Of a DNA stretch of 21,944 nucleotides, positions 8,799 to 16,591 are shown one piece after another. Each line of letters begins with the position of its first letter. Positions within the stretch are counted from its first letter, which is position 1. The notes beneath the pieces were generated by a model. The model was given only the letters and a program-made list of their open reading frames with translations. It was not told where the DNA came from and did not search any database. Source of the DNA: Pseudomonadota bacterium (lineage in GTDB: Bacteria > Pseudomonadota > Alphaproteobacteria > Rhizobiales > Beijerinckiaceae); the NCBI GenBank assembly GCA_023426505.1, contig JAFAAP010000216.1:1-21944 (forward strand), written 5' to 3'. The position numbers were made by a program, and so were the translations under genes.

Positions 8799-9551
8799 TT
8801 ACGCGGCCTCGCTTTCCCGGTAATCGGCATAGCCGTTGGCCTCGAGCTCGAGGGCGAGCTCCTTGCCGCCGGACTTCACAATGCGGCCCGCCGACATCAC
8901 GTGCACGGTGTCCGGCACGATGTGGTTGAGAAGGCGCTGGTAGTGCGTGATGACCAGGAACGAGCGGTCCGCCGAGCGGAGCGCGTTCACGCCCTCGGAC
9001 ACGATGCGCAGTGCATCGATGTCGAGGCCGGAATCGGTCTCGTCGAGGATGCAGAAGGTCGGCTGGAGCAGCGCCATCTGGAGGATCTCCATGCGCTTCT
9101 TCTCGCCGCCGGAGAAGCCGACGTTCAGGGCGCGCTTGAGCATGTCCTTCGGGATCTCGAGCTGCTGGGCGGCGGCATTCACGCGCTTGATGAAGTCCGG
9201 GGTGGAGAGCTCGTCCTCGCCACGGGCCTTGCGCTGGGCGTTCAGGGCCGCCTTCAGGAAGGTCATCGAGGCGACGCCGGGGATCTCCAGCGGGTACTGG
9301 AACGCCAGGAACACGCCGGCGGCGGCGCGGGCGTCAGGCTCCATCTCGAGCAGGTTCTCGCCGTCGAGCAGAATCTCGCCGTCGAGGACCTCGTAGTCCT
9401 CCTTGCCGGCGATCACGTACGAGAGGGTCGACTTGCCCGACCCGTTCGGCCCCATGATGGCCGCCACCTCGCCGTTGTTCACGGTGAGGTTGAGGCCGTT
9501 GAGAATGCGCTTGTCCTCGATCTGCACCACGAGGTTCTTGATTTCGAGCAT
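8799..9551 (-). CDS. sufC: Fe-S assembly ATPase SufC
   Basis: A 250-residue ABC-type ATPase that binds SufB and SufD and powers cluster assembly. It is soluble, not a transporter. Walker A is GPNGSGKST (34-42), the Q-loop is FQYPLEIPG (Gln85), the ABC signature is FSGGE (146-150) followed by KKRMEI, Walker B is CILDE (Asp170-Glu171), and the H-loop is THYQRLL (His203). The sequence TDSGLDIDAL after Walker B is characteristic of SufC. The start at 9551 has a modest GAGTGG upstream. It is separated from sufB by about 120 bases holding two inverted repeat units, and from sufD by one base. Confidence 0.96.
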   Translation of the reverse strand: MLEIKNLVVQIEDKRILNGLNLTVNNGEVAAIMGPNGSGKSTLSYVIAGKEDYEVLDGEILLDGENLLEMEPDARAAAGVFLAFQYPLEIPGVASMTFLKAALNAQRKARGEDELSTPDFIKRVNAAAQQLEIPKDMLKRALNVGFSGGEKKRMEILQMALLQPTFCILDETDSGLDIDALRIVSEGVNALRSADRSFLVITHYQRLLNHIVPDTVHVMSAGRIVKSGGKELALELEANGYADYRESEAA

Positions 9552-9571
9552 GATGAATATCCACTCATGTT

Positions 9572-9599
9572 ATCCCGGACGGCGCAGCCGATCCGGGAT
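9572..9599 (+). repeat. REP-like palindrome, unit 1 of a pair between sufB and sufC
   Basis: ATCCCGGA (9572-9579) pairs with TCCGGGAT (9592-9599), and the inside adds CGGC/GCCG around GCA, so almost the whole 28 bases is self-complementary. The unit is followed by CG(TC) and shares its pattern with the unit at 9628-9659 read on the other strand. Confidence 0.7.
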
Positions 9600-9627
9600 C
9601 GTCATTCGAATTGAACTGGTTGTCGCG

Positions 9628-9659
9628 ATCCCGGCTCTCCGCTGCGCTACGGCCGGGAT
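9628..9659 (-). repeat. REP-like palindrome, unit 2 of a pair between sufB and sufC
   Basis: The outer arms ATCCCGGC (9628-9635) and GCCGGGAT (9652-9659) are exact complements. Read on the minus strand it gives ATCCCGGCCG, then GCGCAGC, then CCGGGATCG, matching unit 1 on the plus strand. The two units are therefore in opposite orientation, 28 bases apart. Confidence 0.7.
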
Positions 9660-9670
9660 GACGCGGTTGG

Positions 9671-11143
9671 TTAGCCGACCGAGCCTTCCAGCGAGATCGA
9701 GATCAGCTTCTGGGCCTCGACCGCGAACTCCATGGGGAGCTGCTGCAGGACGTCCTTGACAAAGCCGTTCACGATCAGCGCCGTCGCCTCCTCTTCCGAG
9801 AGGCCGCGCTGCTGGCAGTAGAACATCTGGTCTTCCGAGATTTTCGAGGTCGTCGCCTCGTGCTCGAACACGGCCGTCGCGTTCTTCGACTCGATGTAGG
9901 GCACCGTGTGGGCGCCGCACTCGTTGCCGATCAGGAGCGAGTCGCAGTTCGTGAAGTTGCGGGCGCCGGTCGCCTTGCGGTGCGCCGAGACGAGACCACG
10001 GTAGGTGTTGTCCGACTTGCCCGCCGCGATGCCCTTCGAGATGATCCGGCTCGTGGTGTTCTTGCCGAGATGGATCATCTTGGTGCCGGAATCGACCTGC
10101 TGCTTCCCGTTCGAGACCGCGATCGAGTAGAACTCGCCGCGCGAGTTGTCGCCGCGCAGGATGCAGGACGGGTACTTCCAGGTGATGGCGGAGCCGGTCT
10201 CGACCTGGGTCCAGGTGATGACCGAGTTCTTACCTCGGCAATCACCGCGCTTCGTCACGAAGTTGTAGATGCCGCCGCGTCCTTCCGAGTCGCCCGGGTA
10301 CCAGTTCTGGACCGTGGAATACTTGATCTCGGCATCATCCAGGGCGATCAGCTCGACCACAGCCGCATGGAGCTGGTTCTCGTCGCGCTTCGGGGCCGTG
10401 CAGCCCTCGAGATACGAAACATAGGAACCCTTGTCGGCGATGATGAGCGTGCGCTCGAACTGGCCGGTGTTCTTCTCGTTGATGCGGAAATAGGTCGACA
10501 GCTCCATCGGGCAGCGAACGCCCGGCGGGATGTAGACGAAGGACCCGTCGGTGAAGACGGCCGAATTCAGGGTCGCGAAGAAGTTGTCCGTCACCGGCAC
10601 GACCGAGCCGAGGTACTGCTTCACGAGGTCCGGGTATTCCCGGATGGCCTCGGAGATCGGCATGAAGATCACGCCGGCCTTGGCCAGTTCCGCCTTAAAG
10701 GTCGTCGCCACCGAGACGGAATCGAACACCGCGTCCACGGCGACCCGGCTCGAAGGCTCGACGCCGGCCAGGATCTCCTGCTCGCGGAGCGGAATGCCGA
10801 GCTTCTCGTAGGTCCTGAGAATCTCCGGATCGACCTCGTCGAGGGACTTCGGCGCCGGGTTCTTCTTCGGCGCGGCATAGTAGTAGATGTCGTTATAGTC
10901 GACCTTGTCGTACGACACGCGCGCCCAGTTCGGCTCGCGCATGGTCAGCCAGCGCTTGTAGGCGTCGAGGCGCCACTGGAGCATCCATTCCGGCTCGCCC
11001 TTCTTGGCCGAGATGAAGCGGATCACGTCCTCGGAGAGGCCCTTCGGCGCCTTCTCCATCTCGACTTCGGTCGCGAAGCCGTACTTATACTGGTCGACAT
11101 CGATCGATCGAACCTGATCGATGGTCTCCTGCACTGCAGGCAT
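9671..11143 (-). CDS. sufB: Fe-S cluster scaffold subunit SufB
   Basis: A 490-residue core scaffold protein of the SufBCD complex that receives sulfur and iron for cluster building. It starts MPAVQETIDQVRSIDVDQYK, typical of alphaproteobacterial SufB, and carries conserved blocks such as YIPPGVRCPMELSTYFRIN, YLEGCTAPKRDENQLHAA and QNWYPGDSEGRGGIYNFVTK. Cys400 in TNCDSLL and Glu429 in FEHEATTSKISEDQ match the essential Cys405/Glu434 pair of E. coli SufB with the same 29-residue spacing. The length is normal. The start at 11143 has GGGAGAG just upstream. It follows the group I cysteine desulfurase by 68 bases and belongs to the same transcription unit. Confidence 0.97.
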   Translation of the reverse strand: MPAVQETIDQVRSIDVDQYKYGFATEVEMEKAPKGLSEDVIRFISAKKGEPEWMLQWRLDAYKRWLTMREPNWARVSYDKVDYNDIYYYAAPKKNPAPKSLDEVDPEILRTYEKLGIPLREQEILAGVEPSSRVAVDAVFDSVSVATTFKAELAKAGVIFMPISEAIREYPDLVKQYLGSVVPVTDNFFATLNSAVFTDGSFVYIPPGVRCPMELSTYFRINEKNTGQFERTLIIADKGSYVSYLEGCTAPKRDENQLHAAVVELIALDDAEIKYSTVQNWYPGDSEGRGGIYNFVTKRGDCRGKNSVITWTQVETGSAITWKYPSCILRGDNSRGEFYSIAVSNGKQQVDSGTKMIHLGKNTTSRIISKGIAAGKSDNTYRGLVSAHRKATGARNFTNCDSLLIGNECGAHTVPYIESKNATAVFEHEATTSKISEDQMFYCQQRGLSEEEATALIVNGFVKDVLQQLPMEFAVEAQKLISISLEGSVG

Positions 11144-11211
11144 CTGTCTCTCCCACCGCTCACGGCTTCAAGGGCCGCGGGTTGATGACATGGAAATGCA
11201 AGCGGGGCCGC

Positions 11212-12381
11212 TTAGGCCGCGCTTGCCTTCCGCTTATATAGGGATCCGACCACCTTTTCGCACGCCCCCGCGAAGCGGATCACGTCTTCTTTTGTGGTCT
11301 TCCACCCCAAACTGACACGCATGGCGCCCTCGGCGAGGGCCGGCTCGACCCCCATGGCGTCGAGCACATGCGAACGCCTGACCTTTCCGGACGAGCAAGC
11401 CGAACCGGATGACAGGGCGATTCCTTCGAGATCGAAGGCGATGAGGGCCGTCTCAGCCTTCAAGCCGGGTATGGCAAAGGCGAGCGTGTTAGGCAACCGC
11501 TCAGCTTGGCCGCCAAACACCACCCCTTCAGGGGCGATCCGGCGCAGATGGGCCTCGGCCCCGTCACGAAGCTCCCGGAGGCGGGCGGCCTCGTCGTCGA
11601 GCACCGCGAGCGCGATCTCGGCCGCGGCCCCGAAGCCGGCGATGGCCGCCACGTTCTCGGTGCCGGCCCGGTAATTCTTCTCCTGCCCGCCGCCGCGGAT
11701 CAGCCGCTCGGCGATCTCGATCTGGTCGGAGGCGAGGATCACGGCGCCGATACCCTTCGGCCCGCCGATCTTGTGGGCCGAAAGCGTCAGCGCATCGACG
11801 CCGAGCTCAGCCATGCCGAGCGGAACCTTGCCGGCGGCCTGGACGGCATCCGTATGGATGAGACCGCCATGCTCGCGGACGAGGCGAGCGAGTTCCGCAA
11901 CCGGCTGGAGGACCCCGGTCTCGTTGTTGGCCAGCTGGACGGAGACCAGGATCGGCCCTTCTCCAGCCGCGAGCCTGTCCTTCAGCCAAGCCAGGTCGAC
12001 GACGCCCTGCCCGTCCACAGGGATGGTCTCCACGGATTCGGGCGGAAACCTGTGACCGCCGAGACCGCAGGGATGCTCCGTGGCACCGATCAGCAGCCGC
12101 GAGGCGCCGGGCTGTCCTAGGCGGCGCAGGGACGGGCTGAGGACGAAATTGCTAGCCTCGGTCCCGCCGCTCGTGAAGACGACGTTCTTGGCCTTGGTGC
12201 CTACGAGGCGCGCCACCTTCTCCCGGGCCCGCTCGATTTCCGCCCGGGCCGCGCGGCCCTCCGCATGGACCGAGGAGGCGTTGCCGGGAAGCTCGAGGGC
12301 GCGCAGCATGGCCTCCGCCGCCTCGGGCCGGATTGGCGCCGTAGCGTTGTAATCCAAATAGCTGCGCTGGCCTGCCGCCAT
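11212..12381 (-). CDS. Cysteine desulfurase, group I (NifS/IscS-like), first gene of the suf operon
   Basis: A 389-residue PLP enzyme that releases sulfur from cysteine. It opens with YLDYNATAPIRPEA, the standard start of the NifS/IscS family. The PLP pocket is seen in ATEHPC (His103), HTDAVQ (Asp178) and SAHKIGGPKG (Lys204). The active cysteine is Cys329 in SSGSACSSGKVRRSHVL, on the long mobile loop of group I enzymes. The ATG at 12381 fits the family start and has AAGGCGAAG upstream; a TTG at 12414 is less likely. A second, group II desulfurase (sufS) lies in the same operon, so sulfur may be supplied by two enzymes. The Irr-like palindrome at 12509-12527 lies 128 bases upstream. No iscR-type regulator gene is visible beside it. 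Confidence 0.93.
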   Translation of the reverse strand: MAAGQRSYLDYNATAPIRPEAAEAMLRALELPGNASSVHAEGRAARAEIERAREKVARLVGTKAKNVVFTSGGTEASNFVLSPSLRRLGQPGASRLLIGATEHPCGLGGHRFPPESVETIPVDGQGVVDLAWLKDRLAAGEGPILVSVQLANNETGVLQPVAELARLVREHGGLIHTDAVQAAGKVPLGMAELGVDALTLSAHKIGGPKGIGAVILASDQIEIAERLIRGGGQEKNYRAGTENVAAIAGFGAAAEIALAVLDDEAARLRELRDGAEAHLRRIAPEGVVFGGQAERLPNTLAFAIPGLKAETALIAFDLEGIALSSGSACSSGKVRRSHVLDAMGVEPALAEGAMRVSLGWKTTKEDVIRFAGACEKVVGSLYKRKASAA

Positions 12382-12508
12382 GTCTTCGCCTTGATCCTCA
12401 CGAAAACCTTGCAATCGCCCCTGGTTGCCGTGCTAAAGCACCACAACCACATTACGTCGTGTCGCGCTCGACCGGTCGGTTCCGGCTGGCCGCGCTCACC
12501 TGGACGAC

Positions 12509-12527
12509 TTTAGAATAATTCTAAAGT
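12509..12527. promoter_or_regulatory. Irr box (iron control element)-like palindrome controlling the suf operon
   Basis: CTTTAGAATAATTCTAAAG is a 19-base inverted repeat, perfect apart from its central base. It contains TTTAGAA-N3-TTCTAAA, which matches the Irr-box/ICE pattern described for Rhizobiales. Irr is a heme-responsive Fur-family regulator that limits iron-using pathways when iron is scarce. On the minus strand it includes TATTCT, a possible -10 box, so binding could block suf transcription. It lies 128 bases from the desulfurase start and 84 bases from the divergent hydrolase, which may also be affected. The match is by eye. Confidence 0.75.
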
Positions 12528-12610
12528 CTAGTTTTTGAGAGATCCAGCCCTGAAAGTCAAGGCGTCTGGATTTCCCTCTCCTTGGGGGAGGTCGTGAAGG
12601 GGTTCGCTTT

Positions 12611-13270
12611 ATGCCTGAAGTCGTCTTTATGGGTCCTGCTGGCCGTATCGAGGGGCGCTACCAGCCCGCCAAGCAGAAGGGCGCTCCGATCGCCATCGTG
12701 CTGCACCCGCACCCGCAGTTCGGCGGCACGATGAACAACCAGATCGTCTACAACCTGTACTACGACTTCGTGAACCGGGGCTTCTCGGTCCTGCGCTTCA
12801 ACTTCCGCGGCGTCGGTCGCAGCCAGGGCGCCTTCGACCACGGCCAGGGCGAGCTCTCTGACGCGGCCGCGGCCCTCGATTGGGTCCAGTCCATCAACCC
12901 GGATGCCCGCGCCTGCTGGATCGCCGGCGTGTCCTTTGGCGCCTGGATCGGCATGCAACTCCTGATGCGCCGCCCGGAGATCGAGGGATTCATCTCCATT
13001 GCCGCCATGGCGAACCGCTACGATTTCTCGTTCCTGGCCCCCTGCCCGTCCTCGGGCCTCTTCGTCCATGGCTCCGAGGACCGGGTCGCCCCGGTCAAGG
13101 ACGTGGTCAGCGTCATCGAGAAGGTGAAGACCCAGAAGGGCGTGAAGCTCGAGCACGCGGTGATCGAGGGCGCCAACCACTTCTTCGACGGCAAGGTCGA
13201 CGAACTCATGGGCGCCGTCGGCCAGTACCTCGACAAGCGCCTGGGGACAAACGACGAAGAGGCGGCGTGA
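12611..13270 (+). CDS. Alpha/beta hydrolase (COG2945-like)
   Basis: A 219-residue cytoplasmic alpha/beta hydrolase. Key segments are IVLHPHPQFGGTMNNQIV (residues 29-46), LRFNFRGVGRSQG, the nucleophile elbow GVSFGA (Ser108), the acid in VHGSEDRVAP (Asp157) and the histidine in GANHFFDG (His190). The HPHP-GGTM-N block is typical of the COG2945 group, whose substrates are poorly known. AAGGGG lies about 9 bases before the ATG. It diverges from the cysteine desulfurase and shares the region containing the Irr-like site. I recall this hydrolase next to suf genes in related genomes, but a role in iron-sulfur metabolism is not shown by the sequence. Confidence 0.88.
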   Translation: MPEVVFMGPAGRIEGRYQPAKQKGAPIAIVLHPHPQFGGTMNNQIVYNLYYDFVNRGFSVLRFNFRGVGRSQGAFDHGQGELSDAAAALDWVQSINPDARACWIAGVSFGAWIGMQLLMRRPEIEGFISIAAMANRYDFSFLAPCPSSGLFVHGSEDRVAPVKDVVSVIEKVKTQKGVKLEHAVIEGANHFFDGKVDELMGAVGQYLDKRLGTNDEEAA

Positions 13271-13278
13271 GCCGAACC

Positions 13279-13296
13279 TGTATTCGGAAGAATACA
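13279..13296 (+). other. Short hairpin with a GNRA-type tetraloop before the terminator
   Basis: TGTATTC (13279-13285), loop GGAA, GAATACA (13290-13296): a perfect 7-bp stem closed by C-G around a GNRA loop. It begins eight bases after the hydrolase stop codon and directly abuts the terminator hairpin. Confidence 0.5.
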
Positions 13297-13328
13297 AGGC
13301 TGGCCGCCTAGAGGCCGCCAGCCTTTTT
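13297..13328 (+). terminator. Intrinsic terminator after the alpha/beta hydrolase
   Basis: AGGCTGGC (13297-13304) pairs with GCCAGCCT (13317-13324); the loop can add further GGC/GCC pairs, and a run of T (13324-13328) follows. It ends the plus-strand hydrolase transcript and, being largely symmetric, could also affect the converging metalloprotease transcript from the right. Confidence 0.75.
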
Positions 13329-13368
13329 CATGGCAAGTTGGGCTAGGCCTCCCGGCAGCCGATCCCCT

Positions 13369-15008
13369 TCAGAGGATGAAGTCTTCCTGCTGCAGCCAGT
13401 ATCTGGCCGTGTCCTTGAAGACGATCTTTGTGGTGCCCTTGGCGATGATGGTATCGCCGCCGCTCTCGCTTGTATGGGCCCATAGGTCAGCATAGCTGGT
13501 GAACACGCCGCTGACGTCGACCTTGTCGCGCAACCCGAAGGTCGCCTCGAAGTCCCAGATGTACCCGGTCGTCCCGGGGGAAATTTTGAACGTATCCTGG
13601 CCACCCCAGCCGGTCAGGTGCGCGAAGTCCTGCGTCACGACCAGCAGGTCGTTGCCTTCGCCTCCTACCAGGTGATCGCCGCCGGCACCGCCATAGATCG
13701 TGTCATTGCCGAAATGCCCGTTGATCGTATTGGCACCGGCATCGCCGTAAATGATGTCGTTGCCCCACCCGGCAAAGACGTTCTCGATCATGTCGAATGT
13801 GTCGCCTGTTGCTTTGCTGCCGGAGGCCGTTCCTTGATCCATACGAATGATGATGGCTGCTCCAGTATCCGAATAGTCGATCGTGTCGATTCCGGCGCCC
13901 CCGTGCATTTCGTCTGCACCGTCACCGCCCATCAACGTGTCATTGCCGCTGTTGCCGAACAGGACATCGTCGCCCGACAAGCCGTGCACCGTGTCGGCGC
14001 CCCCGCCTCCCTGCAGCCGGTTGTTGGCGACGTTTCCGAGGATCTCGTCATTGCCCGTTCCGCCAACCGCATTCTCGATCAGGGAGCGTGGATCATCGTC
14101 GTATTGCAGGGCGTTGAAGACGCTCCCGCGCGCTCTGAAACCATCGTTGAGATCCGCCAGTTGACCGGGAGCAAGAACCGACCAGCCGCCTGGCGCCAGA
14201 TCGATTTTCAGGTTGGACGCATAGCTCCCGAAGTCGTACGTGTCGGTTCCTCCACCATCCCAGATCGTCATGAAGATCTTGCCGTCGGCGGAATAGCCCT
14301 TTTGCTCGCCGTTCACGAACGTATAGCCCTGGCTATTCCACGAATAGACCGTGTCAGTGCTGTTGGTGCTGAAGTTTGCTCCATACAGATATTGCAGGGC
14401 CGCGATGTCGTACATCATGAAGGTGCTGGGCGCATCGGCTTCGAAGAACTCGCCATCGTCCCCGATATGGGTACGGTAGGTCATGACGGAGAACTCGATC
14501 GAATCCCGATCCGGCGTGAGCACCGTATAGTTCGAAAAATCCACCTCATGGCCGTGCTTGAGACCAAGCGCATGCCCGAGCTCGTGCAGGGTCGTGAAGG
14601 TATGAAAATGACTGTTTCCCGGATTGTCGATATCGGCGCTGAACCAGATGTCGCCTCCGATCTGGGTACCGTAGGGGTAGAAACCTTTTGACACGTCCAA
14701 GTTGGACGTCCGCGCGATGTTCATGGCCGCGCCGCTCTGTCCGACGAAAACAGGATACAAGTTCGTCACGGAGGCGACTGAGGTCAGCGACATATAGGAA
14801 CCGGTCGGCACTCCGCCCGCCAGTTCCCCCTCCAATGCGCGACGGACATGGCCCTGCTGCTCGGGTAAAAGGGGGATGAAGCCGTCCGTCAGGTAGCTCG
14901 AATAACCGAATTCCGCCTGTGATGTCGGAAAGCCATAGGTGAGGAAATAGAACGGGCCAGGCCCCAAGAATACCGCGACAGGAGAGCAAGGACGTTCTGC
15001 TCGGGCAT
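13369..15008 (-). CDS. Serralysin-type (M10) RTX zinc metalloprotease, apparently frameshifted near its N-terminus
   Basis: From 14967 down to 13369 one frame encodes 532 residues of a secreted calcium-binding protease. Counted from 14967, it has TYGFPTS near the start, the zinc site HELGHALGLKH (128-138), a Met-turn VMTYRT (161-166), a serralysin C-domain (about 185-300), RTX repeats such as GNSGNDTLMGGDGADEMHG (about 302-440), and the ending EDFIL. That ending resembles the type I secretion signal of serralysins. The only start in this frame is a TTG at 14967 without a ribosome site. The ATG at 15008 has AGGAG seven bases upstream and begins MPEQNVLALLSRYSWG, then leaves the protease frame; one extra base in the G run at 14962-14965 would join the two as SWGPGPFYF. 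It is either a real mutation, so a damaged gene, or a sequence error. It converges with the hydrolase terminator. Confidence 0.85.
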
Positions 15009-15015
15009 GATTAAT

Positions 15016-15020
15016 CTCCT
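15016..15020 (-). promoter_or_regulatory. Ribosome binding site deciding the metalloprotease start at 15008
   Basis: AGGAG on the minus strand lies seven bases before the ATG at 15008, an optimal spacing. It is much better than anything before the in-frame TTG at 14967, and it is the main evidence that the gene starts in a different frame from its protease domain. Confidence 0.7.
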
Positions 15021-15255
15021 ATAAGGGACATTAATGCAACATTATTCAAACCTCGGTTGAACAAATTAAGGGTTGAAATAGACAGAATTTCTGTTTTTGG
15101 TTGCAAGGCGATCACAGCTCTAGCCGACAGGGCGAACCGAAGCCTCCTTGCGATACGGAAAAGCCGCGTACCGACCTCAAGAAGCGGTTACAGAACCCGC
15201 CGGAGCTGTTAAACGAACTCCCTCATTTCCAAACAGACGTCCTTAGAGAGCCGCG

Positions 15256-16518
15256 ATGAACGCGCCACGTTCCGAATTCCTGAAAGTGCTCACCGAGCGG
15301 GGCTACATCCACCAAACCTCGGACCTCGAGGGCATCGACGCCGCAGCAGCCGAGGGCCGGCTGACCACCTATGTGGGCTACGACTGCACCGGGCCGTCGC
15401 TCCATGTCGGGCATCTTCTGTCGATCATGATGCTGCACTGGCTGCAGAAGACCGGCGCCGGCAAGCCGATCACGCTCATGGGCGGCGGCACCACCCGCGT
15501 CGGCGATCCGTCGGGCAAGGACGAGAGCCGCAAGCTCCTCACGGTCGAGCAGATCGAGGCTAACAAGGAGAGCATCAAGGGCGTCTTCTCGCGCTTCATC
15601 GGCTTCGGCGACGCCAAGACCGACGCTATGATGATCGACAACGCCGAGTGGCTGACCAAGCTCAACTACATCGAGTTCCTGCGCGATGTCGGCCGCCACT
15701 TCTCGGTCAACCGCATGCTGTCCTTCGACAGCGTCAAGATGCGCCTCGACCGCGAGCACGAGCTGTCGTTCCTGGAATTCAACTACATGATCCTCCAGGC
15801 CTACGATTTCGTGGAGCTGCACAAGCGTTACGGCTGCGTGCTGCAGATGGGCGGATCGGACCAGTGGGGCAATATCGTCAACGGGATCGACCTCGGTCGC
15901 CGCCTCGGCACGGCCCAGCTCTATGCCCTCACCTGCCCGCTCCTGACCACCGCATCCGGCGCCAAGATGGGCAAGACCGCCTCGGGCGCCGTCTGGCTCA
16001 ACCCGGACATGCTGAGCCCCTACGATTACTGGCAGTTCTGGCGCAACACCGAGGATGCCGATGTCGGCCGCTTCCTCAGGCTGTTCACCGTGCTGCCCAT
16101 GGACGAAGTCGCGCGGCTCGAGGCGCTCCAGGGTGCGGATATCAACGAGGCCAAGAAGGTTCTGGCGACCGAGGCGACGGCCATCCTCCACGGCCGCGAG
16201 GCTGCGGAGCTCGCCGCCGAGACGGCGCGCAAGACCTTCGAGCAGGGTGCGCTGGCCGAGAGCCTGCCGACGGTCGAGGTGGCGTCGAGCCAGCTCGAGG
16301 AGGGTCTGGGCATCCTCGCCGCCTTCGGGCCCGACTATGCCAAGCTGGTGCCCTCCATGAGCGAGGCGCGGCGCCAGGTGAAGAGCGGTGGCCTCAAGGT
16401 GAACGACCAGACCGTCACCGACGACCGCGGCACGCTCAAGATGTCTGACGTGACGGCGGAAGGCGTGATCAAGCTCTCGTTCGGCAAGAAGAAGCACGTG
16501 CTGCTGCGGGCCGTCTGA
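15256..16518 (+). CDS. tyrS: Tyrosyl-tRNA synthetase
   Basis: A 420-residue class I aminoacyl-tRNA synthetase that charges tRNA-Tyr. The Rossmann domain carries YVGYDCTGPSLHVGH with the HIGH-type motif HVGH (50-53). GSDQWGN (200-206) forms part of the tyrosine pocket, and the KMSKS-type loop is KMGKT (237-241). The C-terminal portion from about residue 355 is an S4 RNA-binding domain (SEARRQVKSGGLKVNDQTV). The length is normal. GAGAG lies a few bases before the ATG. It stands alone on the plus strand, converging with the AsmA-like gene; a palindromic repeat lies between them. Confidence 0.97.
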   Translation: MNAPRSEFLKVLTERGYIHQTSDLEGIDAAAAEGRLTTYVGYDCTGPSLHVGHLLSIMMLHWLQKTGAGKPITLMGGGTTRVGDPSGKDESRKLLTVEQIEANKESIKGVFSRFIGFGDAKTDAMMIDNAEWLTKLNYIEFLRDVGRHFSVNRMLSFDSVKMRLDREHELSFLEFNYMILQAYDFVELHKRYGCVLQMGGSDQWGNIVNGIDLGRRLGTAQLYALTCPLLTTASGAKMGKTASGAVWLNPDMLSPYDYWQFWRNTEDADVGRFLRLFTVLPMDEVARLEALQGADINEAKKVLATEATAILHGREAAELAAETARKTFEQGALAESLPTVEVASSQLEEGLGILAAFGPDYAKLVPSMSEARRQVKSGGLKVNDQTVTDDRGTLKMSDVTAEGVIKLSFGKKKHVLLRAV

Positions 16519-16545
16519 CGATCCGCACGAGGCTGTCTATAGAAG

Positions 16546-16590
16546 GCATCGGATCGGCCCAAAAGTGCAGGTCCACTTTTGGACCGATGC
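16546..16590. repeat. Palindromic repeat, copy 2, between tyrS and the AsmA-like gene
   Basis: GCATCGG (16546-16552) pairs with CCGATGC (16584-16590), and CCAAAAGTG with CACTTTTGG inside. It is a close copy of the element at 2893-2943. It lies one base from the minus-strand AsmA-like stop codon (TAG, 16592-16594), as copy 1 abuts the tfoX stop. It may act as a two-way terminator for the converging genes. Confidence 0.8.
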
Positions 16591-16591
16591 T

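Noticed and set aside
6291..11185. Several long plus-strand open frames opposite sufS, sufD, sufC and sufB
   Set aside because: All are mirror frames of the conserved suf genes with antisense-like composition and no start context.
14955..14975. Programmed -1 frameshifting in the left metalloprotease
   Set aside because: No X-XXY-YYZ slippery heptamer lies at the frame junction and I see no clear downstream pseudoknot; a missing base is simpler.
15084..15096. ACAGAATTTCTGT near-palindrome between the left metalloprotease and tyrS as an operator
   Set aside because: It is short, sits about 75 bases from the metalloprotease start and 160 from tyrS, matches no operator I know, and is not found before the second protease gene.
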